From NCBI RefSeq assembly GCF_052324685.1, contig NW_027506878.1, forward strand, positions 392,001-456,000: a DNA stretch of 64,000 bases. The letters are read 5' to 3'. Below are positions 34,977-46,315 of the stretch, piece by piece. Every line of letters starts with the position of its first letter. Positions within the stretch are counted from its first letter, which is position 1. A program made the position numbers and the translations under genes. Source of the DNA: Brachyhypopomus gauderio (lineage: Eukaryota > Chordata > Actinopteri > Gymnotiformes > Hypopomidae). The notes below the pieces were generated by a model that did no database searches, was not told the DNA's origin, and saw nothing but the letters and a program-made list of their open reading frames with translations.

Positions 34977-37900
34977 TGTTACGTTGTGGGGGGGGGCCCT
35001 ACCGGTCGCCCCCGGTTACAGCGGCAGCGGTCCTGTTTTTGGTCACGTGATGTTCGTCCCTCAGGTGGGCGGGACCTGTGATCCGTTGACTGCTGGTTAT
35101 TATTTCCTTCATTCGGAACAATGCACGGGTTTTTGGTTTGCACACTTTCTATTAAACCATCCTATTTCCCTGAGACTTGGCGTGATCGCTTCCTTTTTAA
35201 GTTGCTCACCCCTGCCCGTCACAGAATAACCAGCCACCCGTTCGGAAGCCGCCAATCTCCTTTGCTTTCTCCTTCGTTCGTGGTCATGTCTCGTGGTAAG
35301 TGTTTGTCTACGTGCTGTGTGTTTGTCGTGTATTGTCTGAGAGTGTGTTGAGTCTGTCCCCACTCGTCCCGCCGTGTTTAAATGTTGTTTGTGTTAAAAC
35401 CCATAAGTCACACGGCGGTGACTAGAGCTGGGGACCGGTAGACTCCGCTCTCACCCAGCGAAACTACCGGTGCCTCACATTGCGCACGTCCGTTGTTCGT
35501 TATCGTCTGTATGTGTGTGTGTATGTACGTTGTGTTGTGTTTTGATAACGACGCGGAAGTGTGCGAGGGTGTGAGTGTGCTGTGGTGTGTGTGTTTCGCT
35601 GGTGGTGTTCGTGTGTGTAAGTAGACGGGTCCGCCGATGCGTGCTGCGCGCTAGAACGCGCGTGACGCGAATCTCTCGGCTCCTTTCGCCTCGCTCACCC
35701 GATATCCCGTGGTGACGGGGTGAGCGACTGCGAGCCCGAGAGACGCATCGCTGTGTGGCCGCTCGCGTATAGCTATCTCTCTCCAAAGATCTGCGGATCC
35801 CGTTGGAAAAACGGTGAGAGAGAGAGAGAGCTGGAGTAGGCGCGTCACGCTCCGCAGAGCGCGCGCATTGGTGGGTCCTGTCCGTTTGTTTGTGTTCTGT
35901 CTTTGCGTGTTCGTTTTGTCCTAGAGTGTAGTGTGCTTTGTTTTATGTAATTCCTCTCTTGCACCCCTCTTCACTGTGTGTGGGGAGGGGCCCATTTGAG
36001 GAGGGCATCTTAGGTGCGTGTGTGTTATATGTTGTGTCTGTGTTTTTTGTTTTGTTGTTCCCTGGAGGGGCCCCCCCTAAATATGTTTTGGGGGGGGAGC
36101 TATGGGGTTCCTGAGCCATGGCATGTGGCTCAGAAGGCGCTGCTCCTTAGGGAGAACTGGCCTTTGGGAGGGACCCCTGAGCAGGGAGGAGCCCCTGTAC
36201 CCCTTTGTAGGCTGAGGAGGCCTGGGGTGTATGGACAGGGTGTCTCCTCATGCCAAGAAGGGGTCCCCTCCCCCCTGGTTATAAGGGGGTGCAAAGGTCA
36301 GGGCAGTGCGTGTTATGTGTTGTGTGTCGTCTGTGTGCGTGTGTGTGTGATGTGTTGCAGGCAGAGTTGTATAGTAACGAAGTAGAACTACTTCACTACT
36401 ATACTTAAGTACTAAAATGCTGTATCTGTACTTTACTGGAGTATTATTTTTTTCTCCTACTTCCACTTTTACTTCACTACATATTTTCCATCAGTTTAAT
36501 ACTTTTACTCCGATACATTTTTTACGTGCTGTATAGTTACTCGTTACAATTATAAACATGTTAGCTGGCGCCGTCGCCGGATCAAGCGATCAGGCTGTTT
36601 TATGAGAAAACTGCGCATGCTCCGGTCGCGTCTCGTTTACTCTGCTGCTGCCTTCACTGAACACTTGAGCTTCGTAATCTAGGTTCACTTGACACGTCGT
36701 GACTGCCGCAAGGGTCCGCGCGGCAAAAATGACGCAATTGCGGTGGCTCCATGCGCGTTGGCCACGCACGCGGTCGTGCAACTCTCGATTTTTGTGCGTG
36801 CGAAGTTACAAGGTGGAATTCATGCACTTGTACGGAATTTTGAAGGTCCATTTTCAGTATTTTCCAGCACCTTCAGCTTAATTTATATTTATACAAATGC
36901 ACATATACTCGAAATTATTCCAAATAATTTGCTTTTTATCTCATTAAAGAGATGGTATTGTGTTTGGTAACAGCAGAATAGCTGCATAAGTGCTGCATAA
37001 TAAGCTTGATGGCGTTTTAATGTCCATATATTGGCACCTTCCACACCTTCAACATCGAGTGATCGTGGCGGTGAGGGTGAGGAAGGAGACCACCCTGGCC
37101 CTACCTAGAGACAGTGTTTGGTGGAATGAAAGTAAATTCCTATAGGATGAAGTGCCATCTCTGCCTCCCTAAAGAGTGTGAAATATTTGTCTTCAAAAAT
37201 TCACCTTCGAACTTGAAGAAACACATTAATGTAAGTTATAAATATAATGTACAGGTGACACGCCAGCTTGAGCTAACATAATTAGCTAATAACTAACCTA
37301 ATTATGTTCATGACGTGCTGCAGTGTTCACTTAACATTAGCTGGCAATCATAAAGCCGATGTGTTTTTAGCAACAGTAAGCCGTGTCTCTTTTCATGCTG
37401 ACTAATCATGTGCCCATTTTTATAGTGTAGTGTTTTTATAGGGTAAGGGCATTTATTGAGGGTAAACGCAGGGCAGTAGGCTCACCCTTAGAATCCGACA
37501 GACAAATTTTAAGTCCAAAATACACCTCGTTTTCTTAGCTAAATTAACGTCAAACCTATGACTTAGCGGGACATAGGTCATGTTTTTTGTGTACGAAGTG
37601 TTAAGCCCAGTTTTTAAAGTTGCTACTTGTTTGTACATACAGACCACTTGTATTTGTGGTCTTTGACATCTTTGATTTGTAAATGATATATAAAACAATT
37701 GATAATCAAACTTTGATGGCTTTCTTTAATTAATTCAAAACACAATACTTCAACTTCTACTCGTCAATTTTTTGATAGAGTACTTGTACTTTTACTCAAG
37801 TATGGGTCTCTAATACTTTATCCAACACTGGTTGCAGGTCGCTCCTGGTGGTGGACTGCGGCACTCCCGGACCTAGTGGGGTCTCCAGGAGGAGACCCTC

Positions 37901-38832
37901 CCCTTCAAGCTCGGGGTGACCAGCGTGTCCCTGATGCGGATTGCCAGGGCCCTGGTCTCTGGTGCTCCTGGGTTGGGTGGAGGAGTCCACCTTGAGATGA
38001 GGGGCCCCGGGAGGGGTTCACTCCCCAGGAGTCTGGGGTGACCCCTAGTGAAAAGGGCAGGGGTCAGCTCCGAGCGAGGAGGTAGGTTCGGGAGGTGGTT
38101 GGTGGAAGCCGTGGCCGCACCCCAGTGTGGCGGCCTGCACACATCCACACCTGTGATGTGTGTTGGGCCATGTGCTCCCGGTCTGCACACAGCGGTGGGG
38201 CTTAAGCGGCCTAAGGCCGGTTAGGGCGCGAGGGCCCTGTGACCGACCGGGGCGTGGTTATCGTCTTGTTGACGGCCCAGTTGGTCCAGGGTCCCGCCCA
38301 GGAGGCGAGCTAACCTATGTGTTTTATGTTTTCAGCTCCAGGACTGCAGGGAACGGGTCCCTGCCTGGTCTGCGTCCTGTGACGAGGAGCTTTTATGTGT
38401 TTTGTGTTTCAGCTCAGGATGGCAGGGAACGGGTCCCTGTCTTGTCCCCGCCCTCCCGCCCCTTTGTTGTGTTTTGTGTGCTGCCGCTGTAAGCCGCACA
38501 TCCGGAGGGGAGTGCGGCTTTGGTGGGGGGGGGTCTGTCACGTTGTGGGGGGCCACCTACCGGTCGCCCCCGGTTACAGCGGCAGCGGTCCTGTTTTTGG
38601 TCACGTGATGTTCGTCCCTCAGGTGGGCGGGACCCGTGATCCGTCTCACCTGAGGGTCGTTTGTTCGTCTATATATGTCTTGTCTTTGTACCAGTTGACT
38701 GCTGGTTATTATTTCCTTCATTCGGAACAATGCACGGGTTTTTGGTTTGCACACTTTCTATTAAACCATCCTATTTCCCTGAGACTTGGCGTGATCGCTT
38801 CCTTTTTAAGTTGCTCACCCCTGCCCGTCACA
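34977..38832 (+). mobile_element. Family 1 LTR element, copy C
   Basis: The 5' LTR (34977-35223) has lost about 50 bp that included the TATA box. The 3' LTR (38536-38832) is full length. The target duplication is GTAAG/GAAAG, and the empty site is visible near 16970. The interior (35224-38535) lacks gag and pol and is split by a hAT at 36362-37830. PBS AATAACCAGC (35225-35234) is complementary to GCTGGTTATT (35092-35101). Confidence 0.88.
36362..37830. mobile_element. hAT element with BED-finger relic
   Basis: Ends CAGAGTTGTATAG and ATCCAACACTG, with identical 8-bp duplication GTTGCAGG at 36354-36361 and 37831-37838. A plus-strand piece near 37135-37210 encodes MKCHLCLPKECEIF and NLKKHINV, a BED-type zinc finger found at the N terminus of hAT transposases. 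The rest is non-coding. Confidence 0.9.
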
Positions 38833-39089
38833 GAAAGAATATTTATATTATTTGTGATTGTGATATAATAACGCTAAGATTGAATCCAATGACTTTAACC
38901 AGTAATTTTTTTCCCACGTCGTACCCCACATATATAAATTACAAGTTGGTTATGCTCCGCTAATTATGAGGGGCCAGTCTAAACCAAAAATGCCAGGGCC
39001 GATTTTTTGTCCCAGTCCAGCCCTGGCAGGGTCCAATTATGGGTGAAATTATGATTTGAAACAAGCTCTGACTCTGACTGACATTTCAG

Positions 39090-39470
39090 AATCAGGATCA
39101 GTACGCCATGGGCACCGCCCAATCCACAAAGCATCGTCTCCCACAGGTGGTGGGCCCATGGGAGAGTGAACGCACATTTCTTCTTTGGGCTGTGCTAGAA
39201 TCCCGGTCACCAGGTGCTCGCCAAGGAGCCCTTCCCCCAGGCCTGGATTCAGAGTAACCCAGATATGGGCAAGGATATCTGGGTCCTGTTATTTCTAGAT
39301 TCAATAGGGGCTTTTGGATCACTCTTTGTCTGGCGCATCACCTAGGACAAATTTGCCTTGGGAGACTCTACCAGGGGCATTGCCCCCGACAACCTAGTTC
39401 CTAGAATCATGTAGGCACGCAAACCCCTCCTCCACGATAAGGTGGTGATCCATGAAGGAGATCCATTCTC
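39090..39470 (-). mobile_element. Rex-like LINE fragment
   Basis: The minus-strand frame at 39322-39098 includes VRSLSHGPTTCGRRCFVDWA, a segment common in fish Rex3-like elements. Remaining sequence is in broken frames. Confidence 0.55.
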
Positions 39471-39761
39471 CCAGTATTATTATTATTGCCTTATATCTAC
39501 AGCCCTCCTGTGCTCTTTGTCCAACGGTACTATATCTAGGTGATTATCCATAACCATTTTGTCAGTGTTCATTTATTTGTTTATTTACCTATTTATTTAT
39601 TGTCTGTCTTAATTTTGCTGCATCAATGTGATGGGCAGGGAGTGCGAAATAAAATGGAAGCGATCACGCCAAGTCTCAGGAGAAAAGGAGGGTTTAATGA
39701 AGAATGTGCGCAAACAAAAAACCTGTGACACGATCTGAATTAAGGATATAATGACCAGGTG

Positions 39762-41159
39762 CAGTGTTAATTTTGACAGCAATATTTGATTTAGTTTTTT
39801 TAAAATGACTAAAATGTCATTTTGTTTTAGTCATAATTTAGTCATTGGACATGTTTTTAGTTTAAAGCCTATCCGGACGGGATTAGTTTCTCAGGGGGAC
39901 GTCTGTGAAAAATATTTCACCCTTGTACTCAGTGATAAAACTCTTGCATCCGGACAGCAATTGAAAAAACAGGAGGACCCGTGAGTTTTTGGCTTTCTCG
40001 GTCACATGACATCGCCTTGTCACGTGATAGCATGTGAAAACGCGCGCCCAACGTGTAACTACGGTGCGTGGCAGTGGACATATAGCTGTTTTATTAAACG
40101 CGAGGTGATGTCTGCATGTATAAACTCAGACATGTGGATCCGGACGGGACTAAAATTACCAGACGACCACGGAGTACAGCGAAAAACAGTAGGCAATTCC
40201 GCCTGTAATTTTCTCTGAGGACGTCTGAGAAAAACACAGACATGCTCGTTCCGGACGGGATTAAAATCACAGAGGACCCCCCGTAAAAGAGAAAATTACC
40301 CCAGGACCCCCTGAGAAACTAATCCCGTCCGGATAGGGCTTTAGTCTAGTTTTACTCAAAAAAATATCATTAGAATTTAGTCGACTAATTATCAAAATAA
40401 TTTAGTTGACTAAAATATAAATGGTGTAATAGTCATTATATACACTTGCACAAAATATTTATTAACCAGTTACAGAATAGTATTGTTTGTATGTGCAATA
40501 TGCACAAAAACTTTATTGACCTGAACTAATAGTTATTGAGCATAACAATAACAAAAGATTGATGACCAGTAAGCCCGCTCTACCTGAAAAACATATGGAG
40601 TTTGTTATGAACAATACATATTACATTCTACTTAAAACTGGGTGCTGTAAAAACTGCAATTCCATAGCCCGCATATGTCGTTTCATTTGTCGTATTTTTC
40701 CTGACATCATTGTCCCACATGGTTTACACACCGTCTTGTTTCAAAGGAGGAGTGTGTCCATATATCGCCTCTCATCATTCTTCCTGCTGACATTGTCGAG
40801 TAAACTTCAAGTTGAATTTCATGAGTGACCACAGTTGACAGGCTGGTATGGTCTTCCCGGGTTCTGTGCGATGTGAAGACGTTAGTTCTGATTGGATGGT
40901 TACCCGGTTTGTCCCGCCTTGCCGTGTACGCTAAAGTAGTTACGGTTGGATCTCTTCTTAACTTATCCCTACCTTTCACAAAACTAAATCAGGTCTGATT
41001 GGATGTCGTCGCTGGCCAATATTTTCGTCTCATTTTTATTCGTTGATGAAAATTTCCATTAATTTTGTTATCGTTTTTATCCCTTTCGTTTTTGTCATGA
41101 AAAACAGGTTCGTTGACGAAAACTATTACAAAAATTATCCGTCAATGAAATTTACACTG
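39762..41159. mobile_element. hAT element inside LTR copy D
   Basis: Ends CAGTGTTAATTTTGACAGC and GTCAATGAAATTTACACTG. The duplication is ACCAGGTG/ACCAGCAG (6 of 8). It contains a second, TIR-bearing element at 39864-40342. No intact transposase is seen. Confidence 0.8.
39864..40342. mobile_element. MITE with ~35-bp inverted ends and repeated subterminal motif
   Basis: Both ends carry CCGGACGGGATTAGTTTCTC in opposite orientation. The core CCGGACGGGAYTAAAAT also recurs internally near 40140 and 40252. It is nested in a hAT that is itself nested in an LTR. Confidence 0.75.
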
Positions 41160-43325
41160 ACCAGCAGTCAACTGGTACAGAGACAAGACATATATAGACA
41201 AACAACCCTCAGGTAAGAGATCATAGGCCCCGGCCACCTGAGGGACGAACACAACGCAACAACAAGAAGACAACTGCTGCTGTGGATGGAGGCTACCAGT
41301 TAGGGGCCAGCTGTACCGTGACAGTCACCCCGACCAAGGCGCACTCCCCTCCAACGGTTGTGCAGCACACAGCGGCAGCACACAAAACATGAAGGGGCAG
41401 GAAGGCGGGGACAAGGCAGGGACACACCCCCTGCAGTCCAGGAGTTGAAACACAAAACACAAACGTATATTAGCTCACCTCCCTGGGTGGGACCCTGGAC
41501 CGACTGGGCCGTCAACAAGACAAAACCACGCCCCGGTCCGTCACAGGGCCCTCACGCCCTAACCGGCATTCGGCCGCTGAACCCCACGAGAGTGTGCGGA
41601 CGAGAAGCTACGGCTCCCAGTTTCATCTGTAGTGTGTGGGTGTACTCACACCAACACAAAAGTATGCGTGTGTACGGGCTACCTCCCTGGGGATCGGCTC
41701 TGCGCCTCCCGGACCTACCTCTCATCTCGGAGCACCATGACCCTGGGCAACCCTAACCGGCCAGGAAGACCGCCCCTCACGGCAAAGTTCGTAGCAGGGG
41801 GGACTCCTCCACCCTACCGGAGGTTCCAGGGGGGAAACACTCCTTTCCTACGCTGGCCGGCTACACCCCAAGACCTCCTGGTCACACCGAGCATGAGGGG
41901 GGACCTCTGTCTTCAGCAGGAGCTCTTCAGACCGGAGCCCTCAGGCCCCCACACAACCAGGGAGCCCTCACCCTCAAGGGGGGGCTCTTTAAGACCGGGC
42001 TCCTGTCACCCCATCACATAAGGGGGCTCCTGCCTACTTGGGAGATCTCACAAGGTCCAGGAGTGCCGCTATCCACCACCAGGGAGAAGCACCTGCACAT
42101 AACACACACACAGACACACACCAACACAAAACACATACGCGCACTTACCCTGATCCCCCTACCATGGGGGGGGTCTCCGTCTCAGCAGGGGGCTTCCTGC
42201 CTCCTCGCAGCACACCCCAGTCCTCTCTATTTTGGGGGCTCCAAGGCAGGCCCCCCATACAGTGAAAGGAAGGGGCACCCACCGGCTTAGGAGAACCCCC
42301 CATGTTCCTGGTCAGGGCCTCCCTCAGGAGCTGCCCCCTCCATGCCACACTCCGTGGCACGGGACCACCACTGGTCAACCCCCAACACACATTCAAGGGG
42401 GAGGAGTATGTGTGGAATTACACAAAACAAGTCACACAACACGCTAGAACAAAACGAACACGCATGAGACGGACGGGACCCCTTCACGTGCTAGCTCCAC
42501 GTACGGTGACACGCCACACTGGCTCATGTCACATTTACACACAAATACACATCAAATGCACGCGAGCAGCGCACTCCAGTCCACACGTCCACATACAAAC
42601 AACATTTATGCGCAGGCAAACTCTCGCTTGCTCCAGTCCTGTCGTCACATTTAACATACACATAGAAACAAACACTATCGACGGACAAGCATGAAGCAAG
42701 GGACGCGCAGTCTCATTAGAGAGGAGGATTACAGTGGTAACAGACTCTAGTCATTGTCGTGTTACATAAAGTGCACAAGACAAAAACATTTAAACGCGGC
42801 GTGACGAGCAGAGACCAACCCAGCTCACTCTCTAATGACACAAACAACATATTTACACATGCAGACAAACACTTACCACGAGACATTACCATGAACAAAG
42901 GAAAAAGTAAAGGAGACTGGCGGGTTCCGAAGGGTGGCTGGTCATTCTGTGAAGGGCAGGGAGTGCAAAATAGAATGGAGGCGATCACGCCAAGTCTCAG
43001 GGAAAAAGGAGGGTTTAATGAAGAAAGTGTGCAAACCAAAAACCCGTGACACGATCCGAATTAAGGATATAATGACCAGCAGTCAACTGGTACAGAGGCA
43101 AGACATATATAGACAAACAAACGACCACAACACAACACAACAACAACTGCTGCTGTGGATGGAGGCTAGGGGGCCCGCCGTACCGTGACAACGAACAGTG
43201 CCATGTTTTCGGTTTTCCCATATAAACACATAAGCTATATGCTGAAAGCCAAATAAGATATTTAACACAAAACAAAATAAAAGTAAAAAGACTAAATGTA
43301 GACCTATTAATTCATTTATCAACAT

Positions 43326-43331
43326 TTTATT
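43326..43331 (-). terminator. Insulin copy 3 polyadenylation signal
   Basis: AATAAA on the minus strand about 195 bp after the stop codon, equivalent to the signal at 7727-7732. Confidence 0.7.
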
Positions 43332-43525
43332 TTCTATGTAAAAAAGGACAAACAATCAAATCCAACCAATTCTGTTTGCGCGGCAGCTCTGGGCTGATGG
43401 AGGTGATTGCAGGGGGCACAGTCGAGGGAGGCGTAGCTGGTGGTGCGATCAATGAAGGCGTAGCTGGAGGCGCGGTCAACAGAGGCGTAGCTGGTGGTGC
43501 GGTCGACGAAGGCGTAGCTGATTCT

Positions 43526-43902
43526 CTAGTTGCAGTAGTTCTGCAGGTCAAAGATGCTGCAGGGTTTGTGGCAGCACTGCTCCACGATGCCCCTCTTCAC
43601 CAGCTCCGCGTGCTCTTTATACGGGAACTCGGCCATCTCGCCCTCCTGGCCAGCCTTGGAGGGGAGGAAACCTGCAGGACGTCATGACACTTCAGAGATG
43701 AAGCAGTCAAATCCGTATTTTCTGTCTCTTCCACAAATGGCTGTGAGTTCATTTGCTGTATTAGAATATTTCTGTTTTCTGTAAAATATGGCAAAACTGT
43801 ATCAATACAAAACTAAGGAAAATCTCTAATGCAGGGGTGGCCAACCCGTCAGAGACCAAGAGCCACAGCAAAGAGTTACGCTTGAACATCATCCATCCCT
43901 TC

Positions 43903-43951
<49 letters not shown>

Positions 43952-45217
43952 AGAGCTCTGCTCAGATTTGTCACACACAAACAATGTGGGGGCAGTTATG
44001 GTCTGGTGGTTAGGGAACTGGTCTTGCGACCAAAGGGTCCTGGGTCGATTCCAAGGCCTGAGGCCATGACTGAGGTGTCCTTGAGTAAGGCACAAGGTCA
44101 CCAGGTGCCGGGCTGGGGCTGCCAACTCTGTTAAAAACGTCTTCTGTTCATATTCATATTTTTGTTTTGCTGTGCATTTTTTCCCTGCCATTTTGAGAAC
44201 AAACTTGACACAAATTGTTTATTGAAATGATCTTGTCCTGACTGGGTAGTGGTGTTTTCATTTCACGCACATGCGCGTTTGACCAAATTACCGGGGTGAA
44301 CTCAAGCTAAGCGAATAGCACATTAAAAAAACATAAACACAAACTTCGATATAAACATAAGGCGTGATATAAACACAAACTTCGATATAAACATAAGGCG
44401 TGATATGAACACAAACTTCGATATAAACATAAGTCATGATATGCTTCAGGACTTTGGCATGGTTGGAAGAGGTGGGCGCACACTACGAGCTCTGTTATGT
44501 ACGCAACTGTTGTTTTCTAGATAAAAAGTGGATAAACTCCGTTATCAACACTCATTACAATGCTACTCACCTGCAGTTACCTTTAGGAAGAAGAAAACAG
44601 ACAGCAGCAATAGTTTTGAAGCCTCCCTCAGTCGTCTGCGGTGCCTTTGCTGCACCTCGTATGTGGTTTATTCCAAAACGTGTGACAGAAGACCACATCT
44701 CACCAACGAGACTCAAAGCAGTCACTTCATGCCGCTAGTCTCCCGTTTACCACTACGCCTCTTTTAGCGTCTCGCTAGATTGTAAACAAACCGCGCACCA
44801 CGAAGATGTAGCAGTCTGTCGCCCTCAAAACTGATGAGGTAACCGGGCCACGACACAACCGGGCCACGGCACAGATTGCTGGGGAGCCGCATGAAACCAG
44901 GCAAAGAGCCGCATGTGCCTCGCGAGCCGCAGGTTGGCCACTCCTGATCTAATGTATCATCACAAATGTGCATACGTACTTATTTCTTCTGAACATTCTT
45001 GCATCCATTCATTTGATATAGTTTCTGCATCTTCCTTACCCAGCAGTGAGTCCACTTCTCTCTTGCGGTTGTGAAAGAAGAAATTTTCGCCACAGACTAG
45101 ATAGAGGGCGTCGACCAGGTGAGATCCGCACAGGTGTTGGAGGTCGGCAGGGTTGGCTTCTGCGGTGGACAATGCCAGCAGAAGAAGGAGAGCACCAGCC
45201 TGGATCCACGGGGCCAT
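43526..45217 (-). CDS. Insulin paralog, copy 3 (divergent B chain)
   Basis: Coding exons 45217-45040 and 43671-43526 give an intact 107-aa precursor with the same splice sites as copy 1. The A chain is identical to copy 1 ([14 protein letters not shown] then DLQNYCN), and the C peptide differs by two residues (VDSLLG and EHAELVKR). The B chain keeps [15 protein letters not shown] but ends [12 protein letters not shown]. Relative to human numbering, B23 Gly is Phe, B26 Tyr is His and B28 Pro is Arg, while B24 and B25 Phe remain. B23 Gly allows the turn that places the B-chain end, so folding or receptor contact should change. Intron 2 is enlarged by a hAT insertion. The frame has no disabling change, which favours a translated product, but its TATA box is degraded. 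Confidence 0.92.
43904..43953. repeat. (CT)n(CA)n microsatellite
   Basis: Alternating CT then CA dinucleotides inside the intronic hAT element. Confidence 0.9.
43987..44200 (+). mobile_element. tRNA-derived SINE
   Basis: It has RNA polymerase III promoter-like boxes: TGGTCTGGTGG (A box) and GGTCGATTCC (B box), in a GGGGCAGTTATGG context. The tail GAGGTGTCCTTGAGTAAGGC is typical of fish tRNA-type SINEs. It is a repeat, not a functional tRNA gene. Confidence 0.75.
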
Positions 45218-45631
45218 GATCTGAGCCAGAGGGGAGGAGGGGCATAGAAGGGTGGAAGGGGATGGAGGGTTTGAAGGGTGGAGGGGGATAGAGGGGTGGA
45301 GGGGTTGGAGGGAGGGAACACCATGAGATTAGACCACACCATGGGGGTAAGAGAATGTTTTTCTCTGTAAAAATTATTCTTATTATCATTGTTCATTGTG
45401 TATATTTTATTACTGGAACTAATCTATTGTAAGAGATACATTTCATTCTTTTGAGAGCATTGTGGAAAGTTCAGAATAAAACCAATGTAAAAGTTTAAAA
45501 CACAGGTAAATGATCTACAGTTCACCTACAGCTCAACTACAGCCTAGAACAGGTGCTGGATGGACTATGGTGGTTTGCATTTCTCTTACCTGTGGACAAG
45601 AACTGTGTGGAGATGCGAGGCACTGTCTTAC

Positions 45632-45695
45632 CTGCGCTAGTAGACAGAGGAGTCGTGAAGAAGTGGTGAGAAGCTCTGAGAGGAGAGATGCTTGG
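45632..45695 (-). other. Insulin copy 3 non-coding 5'UTR exon
   Basis: Same sequence and donor (GCAG|GTAAGAC) as in copies 1 and 2, so splicing signals are preserved although the TATA box is not. Confidence 0.6.
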
Positions 45696-45718
45696 GGACG
45701 AGTGGAGGTCCTCCTGCA

Positions 45719-45726
45719 CATTTAAA
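45719..45726 (-). promoter_or_regulatory. Degraded TATA box of insulin copy 3
   Basis: The position of TATAAAGG in copies 1 and 2 reads TTTAAATG here. Surrounding promoter sequence is otherwise closely similar. Confidence 0.6.
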
Positions 45727-46315
45727 CAGCCACAGCTAAGCGCCGTTTGCCCGTCTCAGCGGAAAAACTGGGGGTACTCCACTGCCGCTAAGTGGCTGTC
45801 CGATCACGCACACCACATTAGACACGCTGGGTGTTTGTCCAAGCTAATTCACTTTTCCACCTGGAGTTACTCAAGACTCCAGAGCAGTCTCCATTTATCT
45901 GTGGAGCGGTGAACACGGATAAGCAGAGCAATTAGGGATTGATCTGAGATCAGTTTGGCACAAATGTTTATAAAAGGGACAGAATGGAACTTAACCTTAA
46001 TTATTCTGACTGTAGATCAGGCCAGAATATAAAGCACTGTGTTAAAAGATGCTGATTTGCACACTATGTGATGCTGAGGGCAGCAGTAGGTGACAGATGG
46101 TGGCAGTAATCTGTAAACGTCCTTCACTCCTAAACACTCTCATTTACGTGTGAGGTTACAGATGCTGAGTGTGTCATTGTGATTCCTGCATGTGTGAATG
46201 GTTGTTGGCCAAAGCTATTAGTGTGAATGGCTGTAAACTCACACTATCAGAGCATGTAAGAAAGCTGACAGAGTGAAGGAATATTAAATGTATACTATTG
46301 CAATACTGTATATAA

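Larger units (their letters stand above)
32540..39023 (+). pseudogene. ZMYM1-like hAT transposase, decayed and split
   Basis: Pieces run in order. A TTF/MYM-type zinc-finger remnant is at 32540-32690 (FCFVCLAFIKP, DWRHVHQRAEEHEKS). The DUF4371-like catalytic part is at 33050-33556 (SVQLDTTQDITAQDQCSVVLR, CIGNATDGASNMQG). The C-terminal hAT dimerisation motif is at 34440-34530 (LTLSVTQVACERSFSTLK). The 3' terminal repeat lies at 39000-39023 beyond the LTR insertion at 34977-38832. Multiple stops show it is dead. A shorter copy lies at 16318-17158. Confidence 0.8.
39627..43190 (-). mobile_element. Family 1 LTR element, copy D
   Basis: The left LTR (39627-41323, split by a hAT) and right LTR (42948-43190) flank a 1.62-kb non-coding interior. 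Target duplication is ATCAA/ACGAA against ATGAA at the empty site in unit 1. PBS AATGACCAGC (42946-42937) is complementary to GCTGGTCATT (43080-43071), 30 bp after TATATA (43110-43105). Confidence 0.87.
43832..44946. mobile_element. hAT element in intron 2 of insulin copy 3
   Basis: Ends CAGGGGTGGCCAACCCG and TTGGCCACTCCTG match the MITE at 1518. Target duplication CTCTAATG/ATCTAATG, with the empty site visible in copies 1 and 2 (AAAATCTCTAATGTATCAT). It contains a (CT)n(CA)n microsatellite, a tRNA-like SINE, and three ~36-bp tandem repeats at 44335-44442. Confidence 0.92.
39474..46315. repeat. Segmental duplication, unit 3 (insulin copy 3)
   Basis: The unit starts at the ATTATTATTGCCTTATATC block also found at 7452, is interrupted by LTR copy D at 39627-43190, and then continues with the insulin gene. 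It diverges from unit 1 near TATTGCAATACTGT (46315). Confidence 0.85.

Noticed and set aside
43987..44060. A functional tRNA gene
   Set aside because: A and B boxes are present, but the cloverleaf is not complete and a SINE tail follows. Called a SINE instead.
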